From Argyresthia goedartella (taxonomy: Eukaryota > Arthropoda > Insecta > Lepidoptera > Argyresthiidae), in the NCBI GenBank assembly GCA_949825045.1, contig OX463807.1, forward strand, positions 15,277,501 to 15,341,500: 64,000 bases of DNA, given 5' to 3'. The position numbers and the translations under genes are program-made. This document shows positions 19,866 to 29,509 of the stretch, piece after piece (the first letter of the stretch is position 1; every line of letters starts with the position of its first letter). The notes below the pieces were generated by a model. That model saw only the letters and a program-made list of their open reading frames with translations, was not told the origin of the DNA and did not search any database.

Positions 19866-21680
19866 CTAGCGGGAACCTCCGCGGGATCCGAACCCGCTGA
19901 GACTTCCGTCGGCCTGGTAACTCGGCTGCTGATATGCCACCGGTGGCATATCAGACCGCATGTACATCAGGGGGTCCCAACCCGCATAATAGGCCCCTCG
20001 CTGTCCCGGTACCCGACCATACCGGACTGTGAACGGTGTGCCCGGTGGCCACCGTGGATGGAGGGGGGAGAGCGGATCCAACCTGAGGCGCTCTAGGAAT
20101 GGGGGCGACATCCGACTGTTCGCCTCCCTGTTCGCCTCCCAGAGCGACGGGCAGGGTGGCGCAGAAGGTGATGGGCTCCCAGCCTTCGCGCCACTCATAG
20201 GTGCCATCTGACACCCGCCCGTAACACGCGGTGAGCCAGCGGCCCGAAGTCCTCGCTGACCCTGGGCAGCGGCGACCGAACCCCGGCTATCCCGCCTGTT
20301 ACCCCCCGCGCTGCCCCCTTCCCCTCGGGGGGGGTCCCGTCCGCGGGTACCCCAGTCACCTCGTTGGTGACTCCCGTTGCCCGGAGGGGGACTGGGTCCG
20401 GCCCTGGTTGGGCCCTGTGACCGACCAACCTGAGTCAGGCCCTGGTGACCGTCCGAAGGGCCTGACCGGTTCAGCCACAACACGATGTGGTGCTTGCCAC
20501 CGCAGCACTCACAGGGGGACGCGCGTGAGCACTCGCTCAGCGGGTGCGGCCCCAAACAACCGAAACACAATCGGTGGCGGAAGACCACCTTCCTGCGGGC
20601 AGCCACACCGAGCGCCTTAAAGTTGGCGCAACTGGTCACTTCATGACCGGCACTGTCGCAGTGCACACAGCCGTCACCCGACGGCGCGGCACTCAAAACG
20701 CCAAATTGTTTTGACCGCCCACCCCCCCGTGGGGGTGGGGGGCGCGGCCCCTCCCGCATCCGCGCGGGTCGGCGCTGCACACTGGCCTCCGTATCCATGG
20801 TGTCGCATCGCCTGCATTCACCCTCCAAAAACTCCGTTAATTGGACGAGCGTGGGCAGTTCCGAGCTACTGCCCCCATGCAGCTGTTCAAACCGACTTTG
20901 AACAGCTGCAGGCAACCGTGACAAAACCATATATAACACGATATATGACCATTGGTCTACCGGCAGACCAAGGTTCTGAAGGGCCTTAGTGGCCACCAGC
21001 ACAGGGTTGAGCACCTGTACCCGGATGTCAACATCCCGGGTTACTCTTGGGATGCTAAACAGCTTCCCCAGCTGCGCATCAACCAACCGCCGTTTGTGTT
21101 GGTAGCGGTCAAACAATATGACCCGGGCAATCTCATAATTGCCCGCCGTGACCGTTAGGTGACCGACCAACTCCTTCGGTTCACCCCGCAGTGCCATCAA
21201 TAGTTGGGCCAACTTGTAGGCGCTGGCCAGGTCGTACCGACCGTGGACCAGGCTATCGAATAAATTTATGAATGCCGGCCACTCATCAATTGCCCCACCG
21301 AAGGCCGGAATCTCCAGGTGTGGCAGCCGTCCAACAACACCCTTAGGGGGCGGGTCTCCGCTACCCTCCCCGCGGTCATCCCGACGCGACCGCTTAATTT
21401 TTTCGGCGCGACGCTCGATGTCGCCCAAGCACTCCATCGCTTGGTCAGCATCCGCGCAGAGCTGCTTCACTGCAGCCACCGAAGCCTCATCCGTAAGCCC
21501 GAGGGCTTCAGCCTCCGCGGCTAGCCGACACACCTTCCCGACGCGTGTCATTGCGTCCTCCACACGCTTGAGCAGGACATCGTCCATGTCAGGTCGCTCC
21601 ACATACTTGTGAGTATGGGCGAGCCATCTCATCTCCTCACGGACACCATATCGCAGTACCGTCAAGGGCGAAGGTGCCAT
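19866..21680 (-). CDS. gag: Copy A gag, intact
   Basis: Structural protein that packages element RNA. The frame of 604 residues is uninterrupted. Residues 1-105 are helical and charged; residues 120-300 form the DUF1759-like core of BEL/Pao gag (LEIPAFGGAIDEWPAFINLF, LLMALRGEPKELVGHLTVTA, RYQHKRRLVDAQLGKLFSIP). Then come a proline/arginine-rich linker and three zinc-knuckle-like units: CVHCDSAGHEVTSC, CFGCLGPHPLSEC and CECCGGKHH. The C-terminal third is Gly/Pro-rich. The stop is an amber codon (19866-19868), in frame with pol, which continues open after it. A 26-base perfect palindrome lies at 19929-19954. Start chosen at MAPSPLTVL, shared with copy B. Confidence 0.85.
   Translation of the reverse strand: MAPSPLTVLRYGVREEMRWLAHTHKYVERPDMDDVLLKRVEDAMTRVGKVCRLAAEAEALGLTDEASVAAVKQLCADADQAMECLGDIERRAEKIKRSRRDDRGEGSGDPPPKGVVGRLPHLEIPAFGGAIDEWPAFINLFDSLVHGRYDLASAYKLAQLLMALRGEPKELVGHLTVTAGNYEIARVILFDRYQHKRRLVDAQLGKLFSIPRVTRDVDIRVQVLNPVLVATKALQNLGLPVDQWSYIVLYMVLSRLPAAVQSRFEQLHGGSSSELPTLVQLTEFLEGECRRCDTMDTEASVQRRPARMREGPRPPPPRGGGRSKQFGVLSAAPSGDGCVHCDSAGHEVTSCANFKALGVAARRKVVFRHRLCFGCLGPHPLSECSRASPCECCGGKHHIVLWLNRSGPSDGHQGLTQVGRSQGPTRAGPSPPPGNGSHQRGDWGTRGRDPPRGEGGSAGGNRRDSRGSVAAAQGQRGLRAAGSPRVTGGCQMAPMSGAKAGSPSPSAPPCPSLWEANREANSRMSPPFLERLRLDPLSPLHPRWPPGTPFTVRYGRVPGQRGAYYAGWDPLMYMRSDMPPVAYQQPSYQADGSLSGFGSRGGSR
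19929..19954. repeat. 26-base perfect palindrome in copy A gag
   Basis: Half-site CTGATATGCCACC followed by its exact reverse complement. It encodes part of SDMPPVAYQQ. The same palindrome is in copy B at 49116-49141, 60 nt before the gag UAG. Confidence 0.9.
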
Positions 21681-22369
21681 GGTTACCGATTTAATTGTTT
21701 CTGGTCCTATGCTTCACTACCGAACTAAGCACAGCCAGATACCAGCACTTGCCCGTCAGCGCTGGGCACAGAAATTAAAACTAAGTTGTAAAAACCAATG
21801 CAACCACTAAAACAATTAAATCCTAAACAATATTTAATATGGTCGCCCTGTGGACATACACCTTATAATATACACTCTAAATCAATTAGAGAATGCCACC
21901 ATGTGGTACAATACAAATAACACACAAAAGGTTATTATAAAAAAAACTATTTTTTTAGAAGTGGCCCCTCCAATATGACCCACACTTCTTTTGAGGTCAG
22001 CAAAATCAGCTTAATACCCCTTAAATAGCCCGACCCCGCTGTGTAAACTGAAATGACACTGCAGTACTATAGAACCCGACGTTCTACCGCAAGTAATACA
22101 ATCTAGTTACTTCGCAGAATGACTGTTCAATCTATTATGCGCACAACAGTAGTTTCCGACTACAAATTTATAATAACTGTTAACCAAATTGACATTTATA
22201 CGTTCACTAACCGAAAATGAACTTTAATTGTGGTACCGACCACAGACTCATTGCCGACTTGCCGGCCAATCTGAGATATTCTTTTCTCCCAACTACAATG
22301 TGGCAACAACCCTACAACCTTCCGTGAATCGGTGATTTCCCACTATGAAAACCGCGCCTGCTACCAAAA
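21681..22369 (-). promoter_or_regulatory. Copy A leader with primer-binding site
   Basis: Untranslated leader between the 5' LTR and gag. Three bases after the LTR, the minus strand reads TGGTAGCAGGCGCGG (22352-22366), the expected place for the tRNA primer site. The first nine bases fit the 3' end of initiator tRNA-Met; the rest does not, so the primer identity is unproven. Packaging signals probably lie here, but none can be named. Confidence 0.55.
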
Positions 22370-22763
22370 TGTTTAATTTCCCACGCCTACCGAACGGCGT
22401 GGAATCCTGAGGGGGTGGGCTTTTGCCAGCACGTGGAGTCGCCGCTACCGATACGACGATGTCCAATCAACACGGATCACTTGACCGCTGACGCGAATCT
22501 ACTTATTTCCCGACGATGTAGATGATTAACACTCCGACCAGGCCCGACGCCTGTATTTGATAATTGGTACACCGAAATACCATCAATGGCACGATGCCTG
22601 AGCAGACATGTTTGTTCTCCCGACGAGAAAAAGATAACCTCCAATTTTTCTCGTTCCGATACGAGTGACAGCTGCGGTCCGTTTCCTCTTAGTGATGTCC
22701 CGATTACTCGCGGTCGATCCGCGCAACAAAAACCGGTGCGTTCCGAAGCATAAATATTAAACA
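22370..22763 (-). repeat. 5' LTR of copy A
   Basis: Length 394 bp, with ends matching 17087-17480. It contains the element promoter by analogy with other LTR elements. Target duplication ACATG follows at 22764-22768. Confidence 0.9.
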
Positions 22764-23390
22764 ACATGTGTGCAACGCGTAAAGTATTTAAAAACAAATT
22801 AAAGTGGTGTCAGGGAAATGAAGAAAATATAAAGTTGGATATACTGGCTGTTAGCAGAAAATCTAAAAACTTCCCTAAATTTTGGAATGCCACAAAGAAA
22901 CTGAACTACAAGTCTAGTGTCCCTGTAAGTGTAGAAGGGTGTCAAGATCCTAAGGATATTTCCGAGTTGTTTGCTCGACATTTAAAGGTTGAGCCACCGC
23001 CGCCGACAGCGCCGGCCGCCAGCGCTAATGGCGCTAACGTCGATGGTGGTGGGGCGGGCGCAGGGACGAGGCTCGATGTCGATGTCGGGCGCACGGCTCG
23101 GACGGCTTCTGGCGAGCCAATCGACGCGACTGACAGGAGTGACGTCGTTACCTTTACGGCTAAGTATGTGGCTCAGGTTGTCAGGCGAATGGTTCGCGGG
23201 AAGTCGCCGGGATTTGATGGGCTCAGTATTGAGCACATCCTTTTTGGAGGGGATAAAATTTATAGTTTGCTGGCTGCTCTGTTTAGTGCTTGTATAAACC
23301 ACGGTTACCTCCCTAAAGATCTTATGAAAACAGTAGTAGTCCCTGTCCCCAAAAATAAAACCGGCGATATGTCGTTGCTGAGTAATTATA
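22764..23390 (+). pseudogene. H ORF2, segment 2: linker to start of RT
   Basis: It continues the frame broken at 17086 with CATRKVFKNKLKWCQGNEEN and FPKFWNATKKLNYKSSVPVS, then the RT entry GKSPGFDGLSIEHILFG and KTVVVPVPKNKTGD, ending at LSNY. An Ala/Gly-rich insert at about residues 75-115 (NGANVDGGGAGAG) separates the two. The segment itself is open; it stops at the 227-bp insertion. Confidence 0.75.
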
Positions 23391-23617
23391 ATAATAATAA
23401 TAATAATAAATCTTTTTATTTCAGGTATAAAAACCCATATTGACAAATACCTTAAAAACTAGAGATATATAACATTTTATGAACCTAATCTAACTTACTT
23501 TAAATTAACTTAAACCTAGCTAGGGATTTTCTTCCTCGACGGTCTCGCCTCCCTATAGCGTCTGTATACGATGCCTTCCGGCCAGTAGTCCTTGGCCAGG
23601 AACATCTTCTTGATTTG
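23391..23617 (-). mobile_element. 227-bp retroposed non-LTR 3' end carrying an ORF1 C-terminus
   Basis: It is flanked by ATTATA duplications (23385-23390 and 23618-23623), and skipping it restores SNY-RPISLGTI in the H frame. On the minus strand it reads KKMFLAKDYWPEGIVYRRYR and ends at a stop (23516-23518), followed by about 90 bp of UTR and an (ATT)n tail at 23391-23410. DYWPEGIVYRRY matches the ORF1 C-terminus of H (GSFWKKGLVNRRY). An ORF1 end directly joined to a retroposon tail means that no ORF2 lies between. Confidence 0.65.
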
Positions 23618-24814
23618 ATTATAGGCCTATTTCATTAGGTACCATCGTGGGTAAGGTATTTGAACGGTTGTTGCAGCCTACACTGGCCAGCAAGTTGGTT
23701 ATTGACGACGCGCAGTTTGGTTTCCGTCCTGGTCTCTCGACAGATTCAGCTATCTTTACTTTAAAGCACACGGTAAATTACTACACTGCCCGGGAAACAT
23801 CTGTGTATGCCTGTTTTCTGGATTTGAGTAGAGCTTTCGACCTGGTAAATTATAATTTACTATGGGAGAAACTCCAGCGAGCCAGAATTAACCCAAAGGT
23901 AGTGAATCTGTTGAGATACTGGTACGGAAACCAGACTAACGCCGTGAGATGGGGCGACACCACTTCTAATGAGTATATAATAGAATGTGGAGTGTGTCAG
24001 AGTGGGCTCACCTCTCCCGATCTATTCAACTTATATATAAATGACTTAATCGTCTGTCTGAGGGGCATCAGGGTCGGCTGTCATATTGGTAATGTGTGCA
24101 TTAACAATCTGAGTTATGCAGACGACATGGTGCTCCTCAGTCCATCGATTGAGGGTCTTTGGCGTCTTTTGGCCCTATGTGCTTGCTATGCCGAAATGCA
24201 CGGGCTAAAATATAATGCTAAAAAGACAGAGCTGATGGTGTTTAGGTCGGGGAAGGGCCTAGTGAGGATTCCTCATTTGTTGTTGGATGGCTCGCCGGTG
24301 CGGGTTGTACAGCGGTTCAAATACCTCGGGCATATTCTTACTGGGGACATGCGTGATGATGTCGATATTGACCGGGAACGTCGGGCTCTGGCCGTCCGCT
24401 GCAATATGATTGCGCGAAGGTTTGCTCGTTGTACTGATGAAGTTAAAATTACTCTTTTCAAAGCATACTGCCAGAGCTTTTATACCAGCCAGGTCTGGCT
24501 AGATTACACTAAACGCGCCTATAATACCTTGCGGATTCAGTACAATGACGCATTTCGCATACTGATGCGACATCCTAGGTTTTGCAGTGCGTCGGCAATG
24601 TTTGCGGACGCCAGGGTCCCGGACTTTCAGGCCATTCTCAGATCACGCATCGCATCATTCTAGGACCGTCTTCGTATCTCAGATAACGGCATCTTGGCTA
24701 CTATTATGGAGAGCACCAGTGGGCCTCTTTTACAACATTGGAACTCTGTGCACCACTCTGGGAACACGAAGTGATATAATTTTAGTATTACTTTATTGAA
24801 TCTATTTATTAAAT
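23618..24814 (+). pseudogene. H ORF2, segment 3: reverse transcriptase
   Basis: The open part 23647-24663 encodes the RT core: AQFGFRPGLSTDSAIFTLK, CFLDLSRAFDLVNYNLLWEK (first catalytic Asp), GVCQSGLTSPDLFNLYIN and NLSYADDMVLLSPS (the YADD box). The palm and thumb follow to RSRIASF. A TAG at 24661-24663 replaces an expected Trp, and the same frame continues as DRLRISDNGILATIMESTSG up to D. GVCQSG in place of the usual GVRQGG is another sign of decay. Confidence 0.8.
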
Positions 24815-26484
24815 AATAATAATAATTCTTTATTGCACAGAAAACACAATGGAAAAAATACAACGAACAATATGCAAAGGTGAGCTTATTTCTAAAAAGA
24901 AATTTCTTACAGCTAACCTGTGAGGAAAGGAAAAAATATTTATAGAGAGGTAGTCCTAGTGTACAATTAAGATTTAAAAGAAAGAAATAAAGTCAATATA
25001 CTATCAGATAAATCACAATACATCCTACACATACTATAAAATAAATTAATAGAATACAATAAATACATAGATACACATACATACTATAAGATACCCACTA
25101 TGCGGAAGAGAGGAGATGCAGTTTCAACTTTTTCTTAAAAGAGAACAAGGATGTGCAATCCCTAATAGCGCAAGGAAGTGCATTCCACAAACGTATTGCC
25201 CTTAACCTAAACGAGTGCTCGTAAGCAACAGTGTTGTGCTGAGGAATTGACAAAAGTGACACCGTGTGAGATCTCCGAAGTCTATCCCCAGAGAAAAGAA
25301 ACTCAAAATGTTCACGAAGATATGCGGGATAGCGCGGATTTCTCAAAATATTGAAGAGGAAGGAGAGAATGTGCATATCACGACGAAGTCGGATCGGGAG
25401 CCAGCCTAATTCCCTGCGATATTGGGACACGTGATCGTACTTGCGGAGACCGAAGATAAACCGAATCCCGAGATTTTGAAGTCGCTCGAGTTTGTTCAGT
25501 AGATCTTCGTTCGCGCTGGCCCAGCATACATCGGCGTAGTCAATTAAAGGCAGAAGAAGGGTCTGAACTAGCATGATTTTAGTCTGCCTAGGCAAGAAGT
25601 ACTGCAAACGCCGAAGGGAATGAAAGGATGCAAAGACTCGTCTGCTGACCTCACAAACGTGGGGCGACCAGGATAAAAGAGTATCAAAAACAACCCCAAG
25701 ATTTTTGGCTTTCTCGCTGTACTTGACAATGGTACCGTCATAAAGCACGGGAGCAACTGACCTATGCTGCAACAAATTAAGTAAGTGCCGTGTACCCAGT
25801 ATCATCGCCTGAGACTTATCCGGGTTGACTAATAGCCCATACGAAAGAGCCCATTTCCTGATGTTGTCGAGGTCAGCATTCAAAGCCTCTACAGTCGAAG
25901 TCAGATCACACAGGGGAAAATGCCGATAAATTTGAAGGTCATCTGCATAGAGATGATACGAGGAAGACAATACATCCGAGATGGAATGGATGAAAACTGA
26001 GAAAAGAAGAGGAGAAAGGATGCCACCTTGCGGAACACCAGTAGAGAGCTTGCACCATTCCGTAGTAACTTCTTCAGACTTGATGCGCTGCTGGCGGTCT
26101 CTCAGGTAGGAGTCAAACCAGCGAGCCGAGTGTGAAGAGACATTGAGTGTTTTTATGATTTCAACAAGTATATCGAAGTCGACGCAGTTGAAGGCGCTGC
26201 TAAAGTCAAGGAGAGTCAGGACTGTGAGCTGCTTCTTATCCATTGCCAGTTGGATATCGTCAGTTACCTTGAGCAGTGCGGTGGTGGTGCTATGCCCTGG
26301 CCTAAAACCAGACTGAAAAGGGTTCAGTAAATCCATGGAGGAAAGGTACGAGGACAGCTGGGAGTGGACAATTGATTCAAGGACTTTGGAAAGGATTGGT
26401 AGGATGGAAATGGGACGGAACTCTTTGAAGGAGGACGAGTTAGAAGTTTTAGGCAGGGGTATCACTAATGCTCTTTTCCACTGG
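24815..26484 (-). mobile_element. CR1-like non-LTR element D, 5'-truncated
   Basis: It is flanked by ATTAAAT repeats (24808-24814 and 26485-26491), taken as the target duplication. The element tail on the minus strand is GTGCAATAAAGAATT followed by (ATT)n. The 5' truncation is at QWKRALVIPLPKTSN. Skipping D joins the end of the H ORF2 frame (NLFIK-LLNYF) to its stop at 26566-26568. D is close to copy E, almost residue for residue. Confidence 0.85.
25098..26484 (-). CDS. Element D reverse transcriptase, N-terminally truncated but open
   Basis: About 460 residues are open. Motifs: SFKEFRPISILPILSKVLES, NPFQSGFRPGHSTTTALLKV, LLDFSSAFNCVDFDILVEII (first Asp), STGVPQGGILSPLLFSVFIH, SYHLYADDLQIYRHF (YADD box) and KAKNLGVVFDTLLSW. 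The C-terminal domain ends WNALPCAIRDCTSLFSFKKK. The endonuclease domain and the RT N-terminus are absent, so the protein cannot support mobility on its own. The lack of stops shows a young insertion. Confidence 0.85.
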
Positions 26485-26665
26485 ATTAAATTATTAAATT
26501 ATTTTATTTTCTTGACAACATTGCTATTGCATCATTTTTGTAATTTGCTTTTGCATCATTTATTTTGAATGTGTTTATTTGGTAAATCTGTAGTGTAAGT
26601 CTAAATTATTAATATTTTCTGTATATGGGTGTATGCCTGAAAGTAAACAATTATTATTATAAATA

Positions 26666-27210
26666 TGTTCGATTCCAAATCGATATTCGATCGATGGTTT
26701 CTGAACGGTCATTTTAATTTGACGTTAGCTGTCAATCTGGCAGTTTTGACAACTGACAGACGAAAGCCCTCACAATGTAAACGCGTTTTGATCAGGGTGT
26801 TGAAATTAAATCGCAGGGCATCTGGAATGTATTCGGGATTCCCTCAGGATTGTTAATATAGCTGAGTGTGCCGTTGTCTCTCGAACCAGATAAAGTTCGG
26901 ATTTTCGTGCCCGATTTGTATTTACCAGTAGAAACATAACCTGTGTTGGACACTGTGCTCATCACGTTGGCCCGCCAGTCATACCTGGTTGGCTGAAGAA
27001 CCTGTCTACCAAGAAGAGCCTAGGGTGCACCCGGGCCTTGCAGAGAGACAGGAGGTTGACGGGACCGAAGCACAGACCAGGTTAGATCTACCCCACATAA
27101 TTTCAGCTCGGTGAATCGCCGACGTTCATCACTTCTTGGCACCTGATCGTAACGCTACCTCGTAGCTCATGGGCCCCTACGAGGTCATTAGGTGCTGAGA
27201 AGCCTGAACA
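26666..27210 (+). repeat. 5' LTR of copy C
   Basis: Length 545 bp; three substitutions relative to 33408-33952 by eye. It includes a duplicated-arm block (CTCATGGGCCCCTACGAGG) near the end. Confidence 0.9.
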
Positions 27211-27768
27211 TTTTGGTAGCTAGAGCGTGGCTTCCTGAGATTTGCAGCCGTCAAGGGCTCCAGGAAGGCACGATTTCGGACTATCAATCTGTAGGTATAG
27301 GCGGTTAGGTAACTTGGTTGGTTCCTATATCCACATAGATTGGTAGTATTGTAAGCTATAAGTCTATTGCTGGTAGTAGACAGACAGATATTGAATTGAA
27401 ATTTGCATTGAATTACCAGTTAGTCAATCTATTAGTGGTCTAGTAATGCTATTGAATGAATGTTTTGGTTAACATAGGTAGTTACATCTATTGATAGCAG
27501 GCTATTACATTGTTTTCAGTTTATAGCAATTTATAACTTGAACTAATATTGACTATCTGTGTGTGTTATAATATAATAATATAAATAATAATAAAGGGAA
27601 ACTAAATTGTTATTTACAGAATTTATATAGATATAAAACTCGGTTCCTATTGTTTAAGGAAAACAACATTGTTTAAGTTATAGTTTAGGGTTCCCTCGTT
27701 TGGGTTATAAACTGGAGGGTCCAATAAAATTGAGTTACTGCAAATTGTGAGTAAGTATCGTTCCGATC
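27211..27768 (+). promoter_or_regulatory. Copy C leader with primer-binding site
   Basis: TGGTAGCTAGAGCGTGG begins at 27214, three bases after the LTR, at the same distance as in A and B. Only the first seven bases (TGGTAGC) are shared by all three copies. The rest is AT-rich leader with no open frame. Confidence 0.55.
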
Positions 27769-29484
27769 ATGTCGTTATCTGAAATCCAGAAGGGTGTTTC
27801 TAAGGAACTCAGATGGTTTTCCTCCGCACACGGTCTGATAGACCGTTTAGATAGGCATGATGTGGTATTGGAGCGGTCTATGGACGTTAAGGAACGTTAC
27901 AATAGGGTGCTCGAATTGTCCGCGCAGGCGGAATCAGTTGATGGTTGTGCACCTGACAGGCTGTCACGGTTGATAGGGGATGTCGACCAATATATGGAGA
28001 TGGCAGCTGCTATCACGCAGAAGGCTGCGGACATACGCAGACAGCGCGAGTCCAGCCATGATGGTGACATTGAAGCACCTCTGCCGCATCAGGGATCGGG
28101 GTCCAGGTTACCTGCCATAACTATGCCTACCTTTGACGGCGTGTCCGGTGAATGGATGAGCTTCATCAATCTGTTCGACAGTTTGGTGCACATGCGATCG
28201 GACATTACCAAGTCTGTCAAGATGGCTCAGCTGGTGGCAGCATTGAGGGGTGAGCCTAGGGAGCTGGTCGCTCATTTGACAGTTACGGAGGGTAACTATG
28301 AGACGGCCAGGCAATTGTTGGTCAGACGTTACCACAACAAACGGAGGTTGGCCGATGCCCAACTGAACCGTTTGTTTAGCATCCCGGTTGTGAACAAGGT
28401 CGGGGCCATACAGACGGAGGTTTTGAACCCATTGTTGTCCGTCACCAAGGCTCTAGAGAATCTTGGACTTCCGGTTGGTGAATGGTCGTACCTACTGTTG
28501 TGCATTGTACTTTCCCGCCTACCCGCTGACATGCAGACTCGTTTCGAACATTCTCACGGGAGGTCGGCCGAGGACCTGCCCGCCTTCTCCGACTTGGTCG
28601 GATTTTTGAAAGAGGAGGCTCGACGGGCAGAGAATTTGGGGTTGACGGTCACCCATCCATCGGAGCCACAGAGAGCTGCCGGGAGCGCTGTGAGTAGGGG
28701 CCCTCCGACGAGGAAGGACCGCACCAACCGGCAGTCGTATGGGACTGTGAGTGAATTGACCCCACATGGTGAGACCTGCCCATGTTGTAGGCAGATTGGC
28801 CATGCTGTGGCCAATTGCAATAAGTTCGGGGAACTTAGGGTTTAGGGACGGCGCCAGATGGCCAAGCAGCGGAGCTGGTGTTTCCTGTGCCTCGGGCCAC
28901 ACATGGCTAGGGACTGCACGCGCACACAAATGTGCGGATATTGTGGTGGGGCCCACAACAATCTGTTGTGCATGAACCGGTCCGGCCAACAGCCACCACA
29001 GGGCCGTACCCAGGGTGACACGGCAAGGGGCCCTGAGAATTCGTTTGCGACTCGGAGCGCAACTCAGGGGCCAACGTCCCCACGTGCACAGGGCAGTACT
29101 AGGGTGCAGGGCCGCACTCAGGGTCATTACATGGGGGGCCCTGAGTTTTCGGTTGCGACTCAGCATCCGACTCAGCGGGACATTGGGTGTGTTGAGCAGG
29201 CCGTAACGGGCGGGTAGCATGGGACACCTTCGAGCTATGCGGGTGCGGTTCGGACGCCGCCTCAGTTGTCGCCCCGCTTGTCGCCTCGTCCTCGTCGGAC
29301 ACATGTGATGTCCCCCCCGCTCATGGAGCGGCCACGGTTGAATTCACGCCCACCCCCATTTACGGGGCGTCGTAGGGTGGCAATGGAACCGGCGCGTGGG
29401 CCATTTGTACAATGGGACCCTCTGGCGTATAGCTGCATACCTGATCGGTTACAGGCAGAGTGGGGCCCCGGGGGCCCTCGCTAG
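27769..29484 (+). pseudogene. gag: Copy C gag, two extra in-frame amber codons
   Basis: The frame starts MSLSEIQKGVSKELRWFSSA. The DUF1759-like core is clear (ITMPTFDGVSGEWMSFINLF, LVAALRGEPRELVAHLTVTE, RYHNKRRLADAQLNRLFSIP). Zinc knuckles are CPCCRQIGHAVANC, CFLCLGPHMARDC and CGYCGGAHN. TAG codons interrupt at 28843-28845 (between knuckles 1 and 2) and 29215-29217; the frame is otherwise maintained to a third TAG at 29482-29484, the homologue of the gag stop in A and B. A repetitive QGRTQG/TQGPTS tract fills the C-terminal third. The two inner TAGs have no counterpart in A or B and are probably mutations. Confidence 0.8.
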
Positions 29485-29509
29485 GAATTTGCGGCCCAAC
29501 AATTTGTTG
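29482..29509 (+). promoter_or_regulatory. gag-pol amber codon and following short stem (copy C)
   Basis: TAG at 29482-29484 in frame with both gag and pol, followed by GAA. Twelve bases later CAACA and TGTTG (29497-29509) can pair around ATT. The location matches that of a stop-readthrough site; pairing is short and by itself weak evidence. Confidence 0.5.

Larger units (their letters stand above)
17087..22763 (-). mobile_element. BEL/Pao LTR retrotransposon copy A, internally deleted
   Basis: A 5677-bp insertion on the minus strand in H ORF2. It is bounded by two 394-bp LTRs, each with TGTTTAAT and ATTAAACA ends, and by a 5-bp duplication ACATG. Skipping it joins YENM to CATRKVFKNKL in the H frame, so the boundaries are exact. 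The interior holds a leader, an intact gag, and a pol lacking RT and RNase H. Relative to copy B its LTRs are shorter by about 165 bp in the half next to the gag side. Confidence 0.93.
14570..26665 (+). mobile_element. CR1/L2-type non-LTR element H, interrupted by A, a 227-bp piece and D
   Basis: The pieces read continuously once the insertions are skipped: ORF1 at 14864-15974, ORF2 at 15997-17086, 22764-23390, 23618-24814 and 26485-26568, then a 3' UTR ending in an (ATT)n-type tail at about 26650-26665. Without the insertions H is about 4.5 kb, a full-length size for the group. The 5' boundary is not sharp; a GC-richer leader with CGCAGCG-type sequence begins near 14570. ORF1 carries a frameshift and ORF2 carries several frameshifts and nonsense codons, so H is inactive. 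Confidence 0.8.

Noticed and set aside
18277..20989. Many plus-strand open frames of 60-155 codons opposite copy A gag and pol (and likewise on the minus strand opposite copy B)
   Set aside because: They are antisense shadows of GC-rich gag and pol; they carry no domain, and the equivalent frames in B change with each indel of the real genes.
28843..29217. The two inner amber codons of copy C gag as further recoding sites
   Set aside because: Copies A and B have sense codons there, so point mutation is the simpler reading.
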